From: Clostridiales bacterium
GTDB lineage: Bacteria; Bacillota; Clostridia; Christensenellales; HGM11417
DNA length: 33,688 nt
Direction of reading: 5' to 3'
Assembly: GCA_012519285.1 (NCBI GenBank)
Contig: JAAYQN010000001.1
Location: 1 to 33,688 of the forward strand
Shown here piece by piece: positions 17,385 through 27,265 of this stretch. A program made the translations under genes and the position numbers. A model generated the notes under the pieces. It did not search any database. It was not told where the DNA came from and saw nothing but the letters and a program-made list of their open reading frames with translations. Every line of letters starts with the position of its first letter. Positions within the stretch are counted from its first letter, which is position 1.

Positions 17385-19715
17385 TCAATCAAAATCGAAA
17401 TAATCATCGGGGTCGTTTTCCCACCATTTTTCGTCGTCGTAATCGTAGCCGTAATCGTGGTCGTCGTCGTAGGTATCATAGGGCGAAAAGTTGTAGGGTA
17501 TGAGGAACTTTTTGCTCATAAAACTCCTTCCTTTGACGGTTCTGTTCAACCTTCTATTTGTAAATTGCGGAACTATGGCATATTGGTACATGGTCCCGCT
17601 CTTTAAATTTTCGTCGCAAAGGGTGATCGGACCTTCCTTTCCGCTCACCTTGAAGATGACCTCCTCGCCGTCCTCGCTATGCCTTATTACCTCGTATTCG
17701 AGATAGCTTTTGGCGGTGAAGCTGATCGTCACCTCGCCCTCGCCGTATTGTACCTGAGCGTCCAGGACGGCGGGTTCCGAAAAGCAATCGGAATATTCCC
17801 TCGGCATAAAGTGGACGCTGAACAGCTCTTTTTTGATGAACTTTTCGGGGGTGAACCCGGTGGCAAGCTTTAGAGTGTGATTTTGCCTTAAGTTTTCGGC
17901 GTCGAGCTCGCACTCCGCGACGCTTTCCGGCATCGGGATGAGTGGCGGGCAGTCATTCCCGTAGCAGGATTTAATAATGTCCCTGGCCATTATCGTGGGA
18001 TATGAGCCGCCGGTGACGCTTAAATCCATCTTTTTCGAGCCCATCCACACCGCAAACGTGTGCTTTGAGCTGTAAGTGATGTTGAAGGCGTCGGTGTTGT
18101 GGGTTGAACAGCCCACCGTGCCTGTCTTGGAATGCAGGTAATAGGGCAGGGCGGCAAGCTTTCTCGTGGTGCCGAACGTTATGCTGTCTTTTAACATGTG
18201 GGAGACGAGGTAGGCGGTATCCTCCCTCATTACCTGCGCGGGGGGTTCGGTGTTCTCGTAGACCACTTTCCCCCTGCTGTCGGTGATGCGCCGTATGAGC
18301 CTCGGCCTCTTGTAAAGGCCTCCCCTTGACAGGGGGACGTAGCTTGCGGCGAGCGCGTCGAGGGATACTCCGTGAGTGAAGCCGCCGAGTGCCAGTCCGA
18401 GGTTTTTGTCATCAGGGGAAAACCTGATGCCGCAGCGGCGCGCGAATAGCTTTGCCCTTTCTATCCCCACTGAATTGAATATCTTCACGGCAGGCACATT
18501 TAGGCTTTTTGCCAGGCTAAACCTCGCGTCCACGTATCCGTAATACTTGTCATCGAAATTTGAGGGGGAATATCCCTCAAAATCTGTCTTTTCGTCGAGT
18601 ATCTGCGTCGCAGGCGCGATGAGATTGTATTCGATCGCCGGCGCGTAGACGAGTATGGGCTTTATCGCCGAGCCCGGCTGGCGGGTTATCTTGTTGAAGG
18701 GGACTTTGCTCTTTACGGCGGCGGCGACTATGGCAAAGCTGTGATTGTCAATTACCAGCGCCGCGGAATCGGTGGATTGGTAATCCTTATAATAGCCCTT
18801 ACTGTAAACCGTCTTGTTTATCGCTTCCTGCTTTTCCCTGTCAAGGTAAGTGTATACGCTGTAATCGAGCCCCATTATTTCCTTTTGGGGAATTCCGAGC
18901 ACTTCGGATATTTCATTCAGGCATATTCTGATATAATCGTTGAAGCCGTTGGCGTGGCCCTTTTCGTCGCACAGCACAACCTCTTTGTTTACGTTTTCGC
19001 TGTATTCGGCGTCGGATATAAATCCAAGCTCGCGCATTTTCGTCAGCACCATATCCTTTCTCTGAATGAGCTTGTCGTAATTGGTATAGGGGGAATAGGT
19101 GCCGGGAGCCTTTATCAAAGCGGCAAGAGCGGCGCTCTCGTTTAAAGTGAGCTTTGAGGCAGCCTTGCCGAAGTAAAAGTGCGCCGCGCTCTCGATGCCG
19201 TAACATCCGCTCCCGAAGTATATATTGTTTAAGTACATGTCGAGGATCTGTTCCTTGGTGTACTTTCTCTCCATCTCGATTGCCAGCTTTATCTCGCGCG
19301 TCTTGCGGAAAATGGTCTTTTCCGACGAAAGCTGCGTATTTTTTATAAGCTGCTGGGATATGGTGGAAGCGCCTTCCTTGAACGAAAGGGATTTGAAGTT
19401 TGTCCACGCCGCGGCGAGCATCCTCCTTATGTCAATGCCGCTGTGGGAATAAAAGCGCTTGTCCTCGACGGCGATGAATGCGTCGTAGGTGTATCGCGGC
19501 AAGTTATCAAAACACTTTTTGCTGTAAATGATGTCTGCATCGACTATTTCGTTGCCCTCGCTGTCGAAAAAGCGCAGCTCGGTAAACCTGCCGCTTAGTT
19601 TTTTGTCGTTTAGGCGCACAGACATGGCGTCCGCAACGAGGACTGCGCCGGCGGCAAACACCAGCAGTGACAACGCCAGGGCTATTTTGAAGGCAATTTT
19701 GAAAAACTTGCGCAT
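17385..19715 (-). CDS. class A penicillin-binding protein (PBP1A-like) with Asp/Tyr-rich C-terminal tail
   Basis: GT51 motif EDKRFYSHSGID, transpeptidase motifs (QPGSAIKP; SKTGTVG), tail DTYDDDHDYGYDYDDEKWWENDPDDYFDFD. Confidence 0.93.
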   Translation of the reverse strand: MRKFFKIAFKIALALSLLVFAAGAVLVADAMSVRLNDKKLSGRFTELRFFDSEGNEIVDADIIYSKKCFDNLPRYTYDAFIAVEDKRFYSHSGIDIRRMLAAAWTNFKSLSFKEGASTISQQLIKNTQLSSEKTIFRKTREIKLAIEMERKYTKEQILDMYLNNIYFGSGCYGIESAAHFYFGKAASKLTLNESAALAALIKAPGTYSPYTNYDKLIQRKDMVLTKMRELGFISDAEYSENVNKEVVLCDEKGHANGFNDYIRICLNEISEVLGIPQKEIMGLDYSVYTYLDREKQEAINKTVYSKGYYKDYQSTDSAALVIDNHSFAIVAAAVKSKVPFNKITRQPGSAIKPILVYAPAIEYNLIAPATQILDEKTDFEGYSPSNFDDKYYGYVDARFSLAKSLNVPAVKIFNSVGIERAKLFARRCGIRFSPDDKNLGLALGGFTHGVSLDALAASYVPLSRGGLYKRPRLIRRITDSRGKVVYENTEPPAQVMREDTAYLVSHMLKDSITFGTTRKLAALPYYLHSKTGTVGCSTHNTDAFNITYSSKHTFAVWMGSKKMDLSVTGGSYPTIMARDIIKSCYGNDCPPLIPMPESVAECELDAENLRQNHTLKLATGFTPEKFIKKELFSVHFMPREYSDCFSEPAVLDAQVQYGEGEVTISFTAKSYLEYEVIRHSEDGEEVIFKVSGKEGPITLCDENLKSGTMYQYAIVPQFTNRRLNRTVKGRSFMSKKFLIPYNFSPYDTYDDDHDYGYDYDDEKWWENDPDDYFDFD

Positions 19716-19877
19716 ACTGACATTATTTTACGTATTTGTCAAAATATTATTTACGCCGGGCTATAAGCGCAAGCCGCAGCGATTTTCAGCGTGCGGGGTA
19801 AGCTATAATATTGGTTGTAAAAAATCAAAAAAAAAGTTATAATTTAATGGTATGAGCGAGGAGTTAAGGGGCAAGGC

Positions 19878-21191
19878 ATGCGTTACCACATAATTACTTT
19901 CGGCTGCCAGATGAATGTCCACGATTCTGAAAAGATCGCGGGGATGCTGACTGAGCTCGGCTACGAGAAGTGCGACAGCGCCGAGCAGGCAGACGTCATC
20001 GTCATCAATACCTGCTGCATCCGGGAGACAGCGGAGAGCAAAGCCATCAGCAAGATAGGCTCCCTTAAGCAAATAAAGGACAAGCATCCCGAAAAGATAG
20101 TGGCGGTGTGCGGCTGCATGACCCAGGCAGGAGACAATTCTCAAAAGCTTTCCGAGCGCTTCCCCTTTATAGACATAATTTTCGGCACCCACAACATCCA
20201 CCATTTCAAAGATTACCTGCTCGAGAGAAGGGAGCTCGGCAAAAAGGTGGTTGAGATTTGGGAAAGGGAGGAGGGCGCGATTGACGACGTGCCAGTGCTC
20301 ACAGGCAACAGCGTGAGCGCTTTCGTCAACATAATTTACGGGTGCAACAATTTCTGCACGTATTGCATAGTACCCTACGTCAGGGGCCGGGAGAGGAGCA
20401 GGCCTTTTGAGGCCATCTACTCCGAAGTAAAGAAGCTCATTGAGGGCGACTACAAGGAGGTCGTCCTGCTGGGGCAGAACGTAAACTCCTACGGGAACGA
20501 CATCGGCGGGATGAAATTTTACCAGCTCCTCGATAAGCTCTCCAAGATCGAGGGCAAATACAGGCTGCGATTTATGACCTCTCATCCAAAGGATTTCGAC
20601 GACAACCTCATCCGAGTAATAAGGGACAACGAGAGGGTATGCAACAGCATCCACCTGCCCGTGCAGTCGGGAAGCGACAGGATACTCAAGGCGATGAACA
20701 GAAATTACACTGCCGCCGATTACCTAAAGATAATAGAAAAAATCTACAAGCATATCCCGGACTGCGGCATAACGTCGGATTTCATGGTGGGCTTTCCGGG
20801 CGAAACCGATGAGGACTTTAAGGCTACGCTGGACCTGGTGAAAAAGGTAAGGTACAACGGCTGCTACATGTTCGTTTACTCGAGGAGGAAGGGGACGCCC
20901 GCCGCAGAGTGGGAACAGGTCCCCGACGAGGTCAAAAAGCAGCGGATTGTAGAGCTTATTTCCCTGCAGAACCAAATAACAAAGGAGATAAACAGGGAAA
21001 AATACCTCGGCAACACATTCGAGATACTCGTTGACGGAAAGCACGACAAGAGGGAAGGCCTCTATTGCGGCAAGACCGAATGCGGCAGGCTGATAAACTT
21101 TGAGGGCGACGAATCACATATAGGGCAATTTTTAAACGTAAAGGTCACAAAGAGCGCCACTTCCGCGCTGTTCGGCGAAATATGCGCATAG
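19878..21191 (+). CDS. miaB: tRNA-2-methylthio-N6-dimethylallyladenosine synthase
   Basis: ITFGCQMNVHDSE, CNNFCTYCIVPYVRGRERSR radical SAM cluster, TRAM domain. Confidence 0.96.
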   Translation: MRYHIITFGCQMNVHDSEKIAGMLTELGYEKCDSAEQADVIVINTCCIRETAESKAISKIGSLKQIKDKHPEKIVAVCGCMTQAGDNSQKLSERFPFIDIIFGTHNIHHFKDYLLERRELGKKVVEIWEREEGAIDDVPVLTGNSVSAFVNIIYGCNNFCTYCIVPYVRGRERSRPFEAIYSEVKKLIEGDYKEVVLLGQNVNSYGNDIGGMKFYQLLDKLSKIEGKYRLRFMTSHPKDFDDNLIRVIRDNERVCNSIHLPVQSGSDRILKAMNRNYTAADYLKIIEKIYKHIPDCGITSDFMVGFPGETDEDFKATLDLVKKVRYNGCYMFVYSRRKGTPAAEWEQVPDEVKKQRIVELISLQNQITKEINREKYLGNTFEILVDGKHDKREGLYCGKTECGRLINFEGDESHIGQFLNVKVTKSATSALFGEICA

Positions 21192-21200
21192 TATTATGCG
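21185..21200. repeat. palindrome family copy 2 (CGCATAGTATTATGCG)
   Basis: One-base variant in the centre; outer pair C-G instead of T-A. Contains the miaB stop codon (21189-21191). Confidence 0.8.
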
Positions 21201-21227
21201 GCAGATAATTTTACAGAGGTGTTTTTT

Positions 21228-23837
21228 ATGGCTTTGACACCGATGATGAGGCAGTATCTGGAGACTAAAGAGAAATACAAGGACTGTATCCTCTTCTATC
21301 GCCTCGGAGACTTTTATGAGATGTTTTTCGATGACGCCATCATTGCGTCAAAGGTGCTCGATCTGGTATTGACGGGAAGGGACTGCGGCCTCGAAGAGAG
21401 GGCACCAATGTGCGGCGTCCCTTACCATTCCGCCGAGGTGTACATAGCTAAGCTGCTCGAGAAAGGCTACAAGGTGGCGATATGCGAGCAGCTCACCACT
21501 CCTGACCAGTCACCCGAACTTCTTGTCAGGGACGTAGTCAGGGTAGTTACGCCGGGCACCGTGATGGAAGAGGGCCTGCTTAAAGAAGACGTCAATAACT
21601 TTATCGCCTCCGTCTACCTTGATAAAGATGACATCGGAATTGCCTGGGCGGACATCTCTACCGGGGAGTTCTATTTGAAGCAGATAAAGAGAGATACAGG
21701 TTTTGCCAAGCTTTGCGACACCTTGCTCGGCTTTTCCCCATCGGAAATAATATGCAATGCTCCGATGCTGGATGAAATCAAAGAACTCAACGCCGTAAAG
21801 TACAACCTTTTGCCCGCTTTCTCGGGATACCATGAATGGGCGTTTTTTCACGATACGGCGTATAAGGCCTTGACCGAACAGCTTCAGGTTAATTCTCTCG
21901 TCCCGTTTGAGTGCGAGAACAAAATTTATGCGATATGCGCGGCAGGCGCCCTCGTCCAATATTTGAGGGACACTCAAAAGCGCTCGCTGAGCCACCTAAG
22001 CCGCCTTTCTTTCGTCAAAGAAAGCAGGTACATGCTCCTTGACAACAACGCCGTGAGGAACTTAGAGCTCGTCAGGACGCTGCGGGACGGCAAAAAATAC
22101 GGCAGCCTCCTGTGGCTGCTCGACGAGACATGTACCAGCATGGGGGCGAGGTGCCTTCACGCAAGCATTTTGCAGCCATTAACCCAACCCGACAAGATCG
22201 CCGAGCGCCTCGACGCTGTGGAAGAGCTCGTCCGCAACGTGGAGATGAGGGAAGGAATAAGGGAATACCTTTCCCAGGTGAGGGACTTGGAGAGGCTAGC
22301 CGCAAAGACCTCTTACGGCAGCCTGAACCCCAAGGATTGCATACATATAAAGAATACCTTTGCGGTGTTGCCTTATATAAGAAATTTGCTCAAATCCGCA
22401 AAGAGCTCGCTGCTAAGGCGCATTTGCGAGGAGATAAGCTGCTTTGACGGCATTGTCGACCTGCTCCGCAGGGCATTGAACGACAACCCTCCTACCGTGT
22501 TAAGGGATGGGGGAATTATTAAGGCGGGCTACAACGCAGAGCTCGACGAGCTCAAGAGCGCCTCCAGCAACGGAAAGAGGTGGCTTTTGGAGCTGGAGGC
22601 AGCCGAAAGGGAGAGGACGGGAATCAAAAACCTCAGAGTCGGTTTCAACAAGGTTTTCGGCTATTACATTGAGGTGACAAAGAGCTACTTAAACCAGGTT
22701 CCCATGAATTACGTACGCAAGCAGACGCTCGCCAACGCCGAGCGCTACATCACGCCCGAGCTTAAGAATGTAGAGAACAAGATACTGGGCGCCGACGAGG
22801 CGAGCATAAGGCTGGAGATAAAGCTCTTTGACGACATAGTGAGCGAGATATCAAAGCTCATAAAGCCCATGCAGGCCACCGGAAAAGCTTTGGCCAACCT
22901 CGATATGCTTTTGTCCTTTGCCGCGGTGGCAATCAAACACAACTACTGCAAGCCCGCCATCACTTCAGGCAGTTGCCTGGTCATCGAGGAGGGAAGGCAT
23001 CCCGTAGTCGAGGCAGTGTCTAAGAGCGAGAAGTTTGTGCCTAACGATACCTACCTCGACGACGACCAGAACAGGATAATGATCATAACCGGCCCTAACA
23101 TGGCGGGAAAGAGCACCTACATGAGGCAGGTGGCGCTGATTATCCTGATGGCTCACATCGGCAGCTTTGTGCCCGCCAAAAAAGCGCAGATTCCCATAGT
23201 GGACAGGATTTTTACGAGGATAGGCGCCTTTGACAACCTCGCCTTTGATCAAAGCACCTTTATGGTGGAGATGACGGAAGTCGCCAGCATCCTGCACAAC
23301 GCCACTGACAGGAGCCTTTTGGTTCTCGACGAGGTGGGCAGGGGAACCAGCACTTTCGACGGTTTGAGCATCGCATGGGCGGTCATGGAATTCATATCAA
23401 AAAAATTCAGGGCCAAGACGCTGTTTGCCACCCATTACCATGAGCTCACTGAGCTTGAGGGCAGGATCGAGGGCGTAAAGAATTATAGAATTTTAGTGAA
23501 AGAAATAAATGGTAGCATTGCGTTTTTAAGGAAGATTCAGAGAGGGGGCGCCAACAAAAGCTTCGGAATTGACGTCGCCGCGCTCGCCGGCATTCCCAGG
23601 CAGGTCATCGAACGGTCGAGAAAGATCCTAATGCAGCTTGAAGAGGCCGACATCAATAATCCTCGGAACAAGTCCGCTCAAGTAGTGATGAGCTTTGACG
23701 TACATGGGGACCGCTCCTCAGAATATGAAGAGATTTTAGATTATGTCAAATCCATTGATTTGGATACCTTGTCGCCCATCGAGGCATTAAACAAAATGTA
23801 TTACTTGAAGCAGAAGGTTGCTGAGCTGGAAAAATAA
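21228..23837 (+). CDS. mutS: DNA mismatch repair protein MutS
   Basis: YLETKEKYKDCILFYRLGDFYEMF, Walker A GPNMAGKST, DEVGRGTSTFDG. Confidence 0.97.
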   Translation: MALTPMMRQYLETKEKYKDCILFYRLGDFYEMFFDDAIIASKVLDLVLTGRDCGLEERAPMCGVPYHSAEVYIAKLLEKGYKVAICEQLTTPDQSPELLVRDVVRVVTPGTVMEEGLLKEDVNNFIASVYLDKDDIGIAWADISTGEFYLKQIKRDTGFAKLCDTLLGFSPSEIICNAPMLDEIKELNAVKYNLLPAFSGYHEWAFFHDTAYKALTEQLQVNSLVPFECENKIYAICAAGALVQYLRDTQKRSLSHLSRLSFVKESRYMLLDNNAVRNLELVRTLRDGKKYGSLLWLLDETCTSMGARCLHASILQPLTQPDKIAERLDAVEELVRNVEMREGIREYLSQVRDLERLAAKTSYGSLNPKDCIHIKNTFAVLPYIRNLLKSAKSSLLRRICEEISCFDGIVDLLRRALNDNPPTVLRDGGIIKAGYNAELDELKSASSNGKRWLLELEAAERERTGIKNLRVGFNKVFGYYIEVTKSYLNQVPMNYVRKQTLANAERYITPELKNVENKILGADEASIRLEIKLFDDIVSEISKLIKPMQATGKALANLDMLLSFAAVAIKHNYCKPAITSGSCLVIEEGRHPVVEAVSKSEKFVPNDTYLDDDQNRIMIITGPNMAGKSTYMRQVALIILMAHIGSFVPAKKAQIPIVDRIFTRIGAFDNLAFDQSTFMVEMTEVASILHNATDRSLLVLDEVGRGTSTFDGLSIAWAVMEFISKKFRAKTLFATHYHELTELEGRIEGVKNYRILVKEINGSIAFLRKIQRGGANKSFGIDVAALAGIPRQVIERSRKILMQLEEADINNPRNKSAQVVMSFDVHGDRSSEYEEILDYVKSIDLDTLSPIEALNKMYYLKQKVAELEK

Positions 23838-24057
23838 TTGCGGTTTAAAAAAATTTTTAATGATTTTCAATTATTATAAAAATTCGTTTGCATCTATTTA
23901 TTTTTTAATATATTATATAGACAAATGTTTATTTTTTAAGATTCTTATCAGCTTTTATATAAATATATGTTAAAAATTTGCTTGAATGGGCGAGCAAAGG
24001 GTTTATATTAAAGGGATTGACCGAACTTTTTTTATTTTTTAAAAGGGTTTGATTGAA

Positions 24058-25980
24058 ATGGGGAAGATAAATATCCTCGACAGTAAAATATACAATAAGA
24101 TCGCCGCGGGCGAAGTGGTAGAGCGGCCCGCATCGGTTGTCAAGGAACTGCTTGACAACAGCATTGATGCCGGAGCTTGTGACATTGAGATTGAGATAAA
24201 GGGCAGCGGCCTCAAGAATATAACGGTGTGGGATGACGGCTGCGGAATGGAAAAAGACGATTTAAAGCTCGCCTTTTTGCCGCACGCCACCAGCAAGATT
24301 TTCAGCGAAAGAGACCTGTTTGGGATAAAGACCCTGGGATTTCGGGGAGAAGCGCTCGCCTCGATCGCCGCCGTGAGCATGGTTGAGATTTGCTCCATGG
24401 CGGAAGGCGCCCAGGTTGGATACGGCCTCAAGATCGTCGCGGGACGGGTGGAGGAAGAGTTTGAGCGCGCGATGGGAAGAGGCACGTATATCAGCGTCAT
24501 CAACCTTTTCTTCAATACGCCCGCGAGGCTTAAATTTTTAAAGAGCGAGAGGGCGGAAGAGGCCGAGGTATCCAATATCGTCTCAAGGTATATCCTATGC
24601 AATCCTCACAAGAGGATAAAGCTTACCAGCAACGGCAAGACCATATATCAGTCTTCAGGCCTGGGTCTGAAGGACGCCATAAATTGTGTTTACGGGCTGG
24701 ATGCGCTTTCAAATATAACAGAGATAAATCATACTGGTAGCGGGTTTAGGCTTTTCGGATATATAAGCAAGCCCTCTTACTCAAAGCCCAACAGGACATA
24801 TCAGACCATAGCGTTAAACGGCAGGTACATCATAAACAACACCATAAGCGCCGCCATCTCAAATGCTTACGGCGAGTTTCTGATGAAGAGGCAATACCCC
24901 TTCTACGTTTTGCACCTTTCCATGCTTGAGCAATGGGTTGACGTCAACGTACACCCGAGCAAGCTTGACGTGCGCTTTGAGGACAACAAAAAGGTATTCA
25001 GCCTCTTTTATAATACCGTATATAAGGCTTTGCATAGTAGTATGCAGGGCTTGCATAGTACTATGCAAAGTATAGAACTCCCACAAAACGGTATGGAAAG
25101 CGCTCCGGCGCAGCAAGCTGGCGATTATATACGGGAGATACTTTACAAGTACGACAGGCAGGACCCTTCTTACAGCCCCGTGAACGTCAGGGTGAGCGAC
25201 GCTTATGCGACAGCCACGCAGGACAGTAAAACTATGCTGCCGCAAGGGAGAATCGAGCTGCCTCCAGAAATGGAAAGTGGACAGCGCTTTGATATTGGTT
25301 TAAAAACAACATTAAAGGTTGATAATATACAGGACGAAGGCGCTGCTTTACGGATTAATGGTAATGCAGATAGACTTGAGCAAAGCGGCAATTCCTTCGA
25401 TCACAGCTTTTTGAATGTAAAGTGCACCCTCTTTAATACATATATAATAGCAACATACAAAGACGACATACTCATAATTGACCAGCACGCCGCGCATGAG
25501 AGGATTTTATTCGATAAGTTTATAAAGGAGCTTCGCAGCGGCAAAAAGGCCGTTCAGGACTTATTGGTACCCTTTATACTAAACGTAAATCCTTCCGAAC
25601 ATGAGTTTATTTGCGAAAATATCGCTATTTTGCGGGACATCGGCTTTGAGATTGAAGAATTTGGCTATTGCGTGTTCAAGGTTTCCGCCGTGCCCGTGCT
25701 TCTTAGCGATATGGATATAGACGCCTTTTTTGCAGACCTGCTTAAAGAGAACGGCGCTTATAGACAACAGGGCAAGGCGACGGATTACATAAGGGAGGAA
25801 ATGATAAAGAAAGCTTGCAGGGCCGCTGTGAAGGCAGGCGACGTATTATCCCAAATGGATTTGGAATACATCTTAAGGCAACTGTTTACAGGAAAGGTGT
25901 TGCTATGCCCCCATGGCAGGCCCATCGTGGCAAAGTACAGCAGGGCAGACCTTGAAAAAATCTTCAAGAGGATTGTGTAG
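24058..25980 (+). CDS. mutL: DNA mismatch repair protein MutL
   Basis: KIAAGEVVERPASVVKELLDNSIDAGA, GFRGEALASIAAVS, C-terminal DQHAAHERILFDKF. Confidence 0.97.
   Translation: MGKINILDSKIYNKIAAGEVVERPASVVKELLDNSIDAGACDIEIEIKGSGLKNITVWDDGCGMEKDDLKLAFLPHATSKIFSERDLFGIKTLGFRGEALASIAAVSMVEICSMAEGAQVGYGLKIVAGRVEEEFERAMGRGTYISVINLFFNTPARLKFLKSERAEEAEVSNIVSRYILCNPHKRIKLTSNGKTIYQSSGLGLKDAINCVYGLDALSNITEINHTGSGFRLFGYISKPSYSKPNRTYQTIALNGRYIINNTISAAISNAYGEFLMKRQYPFYVLHLSMLEQWVDVNVHPSKLDVRFEDNKKVFSLFYNTVYKALHSSMQGLHSTMQSIELPQNGMESAPAQQAGDYIREILYKYDRQDPSYSPVNVRVSDAYATATQDSKTMLPQGRIELPPEMESGQRFDIGLKTTLKVDNIQDEGAALRINGNADRLEQSGNSFDHSFLNVKCTLFNTYIIATYKDDILIIDQHAAHERILFDKFIKELRSGKKAVQDLLVPFILNVNPSEHEFICENIAILRDIGFEIEEFGYCVFKVSAVPVLLSDMDIDAFFADLLKENGAYRQQGKATDYIREEMIKKACRAAVKAGDVLSQMDLEYILRQLFTGKVLLCPHGRPIVAKYSRADLEKIFKRIV
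25030..25071. repeat. two tandem palindrome-family copies (21-bp units) inside mutL
   Basis: TTGCATAGTAGTATGCAGGGC (25030-25050) and TTGCATAGTACTATGCAAAGT (25051-25071), translated LHSSMQG/LHSTMQS. Confidence 0.92.
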
Positions 25981-25983
25981 CGG

Positions 25984-26922
25984 ATGAATGGCACATTGCT
26001 GGTGATTGCCGGGCCCACCGCAACTGGAAAGAGCAGCGTCGCCATGAAGATCGCAAGGGCGCTGGGTACCGACATTATCTCCTGCGATTCCGCCCAGGTT
26101 TATAAATATATGGATATAGGCACGGCAAAGCCTACCTTAAAGGAACGCATGGAGATAAGGCATCACCTTGTAGACTACGTAATGCCCGATGAGGAATACT
26201 CCGCGGTAAGGTGCAAAGAGGATTGCGACGGAATCATTTGCCAGCTTTTTGAGCAAGGTAAAACGCCGCTCATCGTGGGCGGAACAGGCATGTATTTAAA
26301 CGCGGTGCTTTACGAGATGAACTTTGGTAGCGCTTATAAATCCGATGAGATAAGGTCAGAGCTCCAACGCCTGTTAAAGGAAAAGGGCTCCGATTATCTA
26401 TATGACATACTGAAGGAGATTGACAATGAGACCGCCTTGATGCTGCACAAGAATGATGCCAAACGGATTATAAGGGCAATCGAGATTTTCAAGCTCAGCG
26501 GCAAAAAGAAATCTGAACAGATAGAGAACTTTACGAAGAAAAAAAGGTACAAATTTTATTTTGCCGTATTGCATTGCGATCGCAGATACCTCTATGAAAG
26601 GATAAACAGGAGAGTTGACGACATGATGAAAAGAGGCCTTTTGCAGGAGGTTGAAAGGCTTGCCTCGACGGAATACAAGAACTGCAAGTCGCTGCAGCAG
26701 GCGATAGGGTACAAGGAATTGTTAGATTATCTGGACGGAAAGTACACGCTGGGTCAGGCGGTTGAAAAGATAAAACAGTTCACGCGAAATTACGCAAAGA
26801 GGCAGCTCACCTGGTTCAGGAAAGTACCCCATGCGGTATGGTACGACATAAAATCGGGCGAGGATGAGGTGGCAAAACAGATTTTGTACAACTTTAACGA
26901 ATATGCAAAAACTGAGCTTTAA
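25984..26922 (+). CDS. miaA: tRNA dimethylallyltransferase
   Basis: LLVIAGPTATGKSSVA, DSAQVYKYMDIGTAKP. Confidence 0.96.
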   Translation: MNGTLLVIAGPTATGKSSVAMKIARALGTDIISCDSAQVYKYMDIGTAKPTLKERMEIRHHLVDYVMPDEEYSAVRCKEDCDGIICQLFEQGKTPLIVGGTGMYLNAVLYEMNFGSAYKSDEIRSELQRLLKEKGSDYLYDILKEIDNETALMLHKNDAKRIIRAIEIFKLSGKKKSEQIENFTKKKRYKFYFAVLHCDRRYLYERINRRVDDMMKRGLLQEVERLASTEYKNCKSLQQAIGYKELLDYLDGKYTLGQAVEKIKQFTRNYAKRQLTWFRKVPHAVWYDIKSGEDEVAKQILYNFNEYAKTEL

Positions 26923-26926
26923 ACAT

Positions 26927-26955
26927 TTGATTTTAATCAATTCAGCATTTATAAT
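26927..26955 (+). promoter_or_regulatory. hfq promoter TTGATT-17-TATAAT with overlapping dyad TTGATTTTAATCAA
   Basis: TTGATT 26927-26932, TATAAT 26950-26955; dyad 26927-26940. Confidence 0.6.
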
Positions 26956-27021
26956 AAATCTGTTTAAAAATAAAAAAAATGTCAAGAATACAAATGATTG
27001 CTTTTAAGGAGTTTTACTGAT

Positions 27022-27243
27022 ATGAAAGAGTTGATTTTGCAGGATATTATATTAAATCAGGCAAGAAGGGAAAAATCCAAAGTCACTGTAAAGCTTGTCA
27101 GCGGAGACATCATCACGGGAACCATCAGGGGGTTTGATGCCAACACACTCATCATCGACGATGAGGATAGGCAGATAATGTTATACAAAAAAAACATTCT
27201 ATACGTTCAACCTTCAACACCAGTTCTCAAAGACATGCCTTAA
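27022..27243 (+). CDS. hfq: RNA chaperone Hfq
   Basis: LQDIILNQARREKSKVTVKLVSGDIITGTIRGFDANTLII, located directly after miaA. Confidence 0.9.
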   Translation: MKELILQDIILNQARREKSKVTVKLVSGDIITGTIRGFDANTLIIDDEDRQIMLYKKNILYVQPSTPVLKDMP

Positions 27244-27265
27244 GGTTTTCGCGCAGAGGACTTAA

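Noticed and set aside
20363-20375. Partial match TGCATAGTACC inside miaB to the palindrome family
   Set aside because: Only a half-site, and it encodes the conserved radical SAM residues YCIVPYV, so it is explained by coding constraint.
19803-20654. 283-aa minus-strand ORF antisense to miaB
   Set aside because: It lies entirely over a clear miaB reading frame, resembles no family and looks like a codon-bias shadow ORF. The same applies to 12566-13144, 3596-4153, 13438-14043 and 15971-16621.
23838-24057. AT-rich mutS-mutL spacer as a hidden RNA or element
   Set aside because: Only low-complexity AT sequence and a small TAATTG/CAATTA dyad were seen; consistent with an ordinary promoter region.
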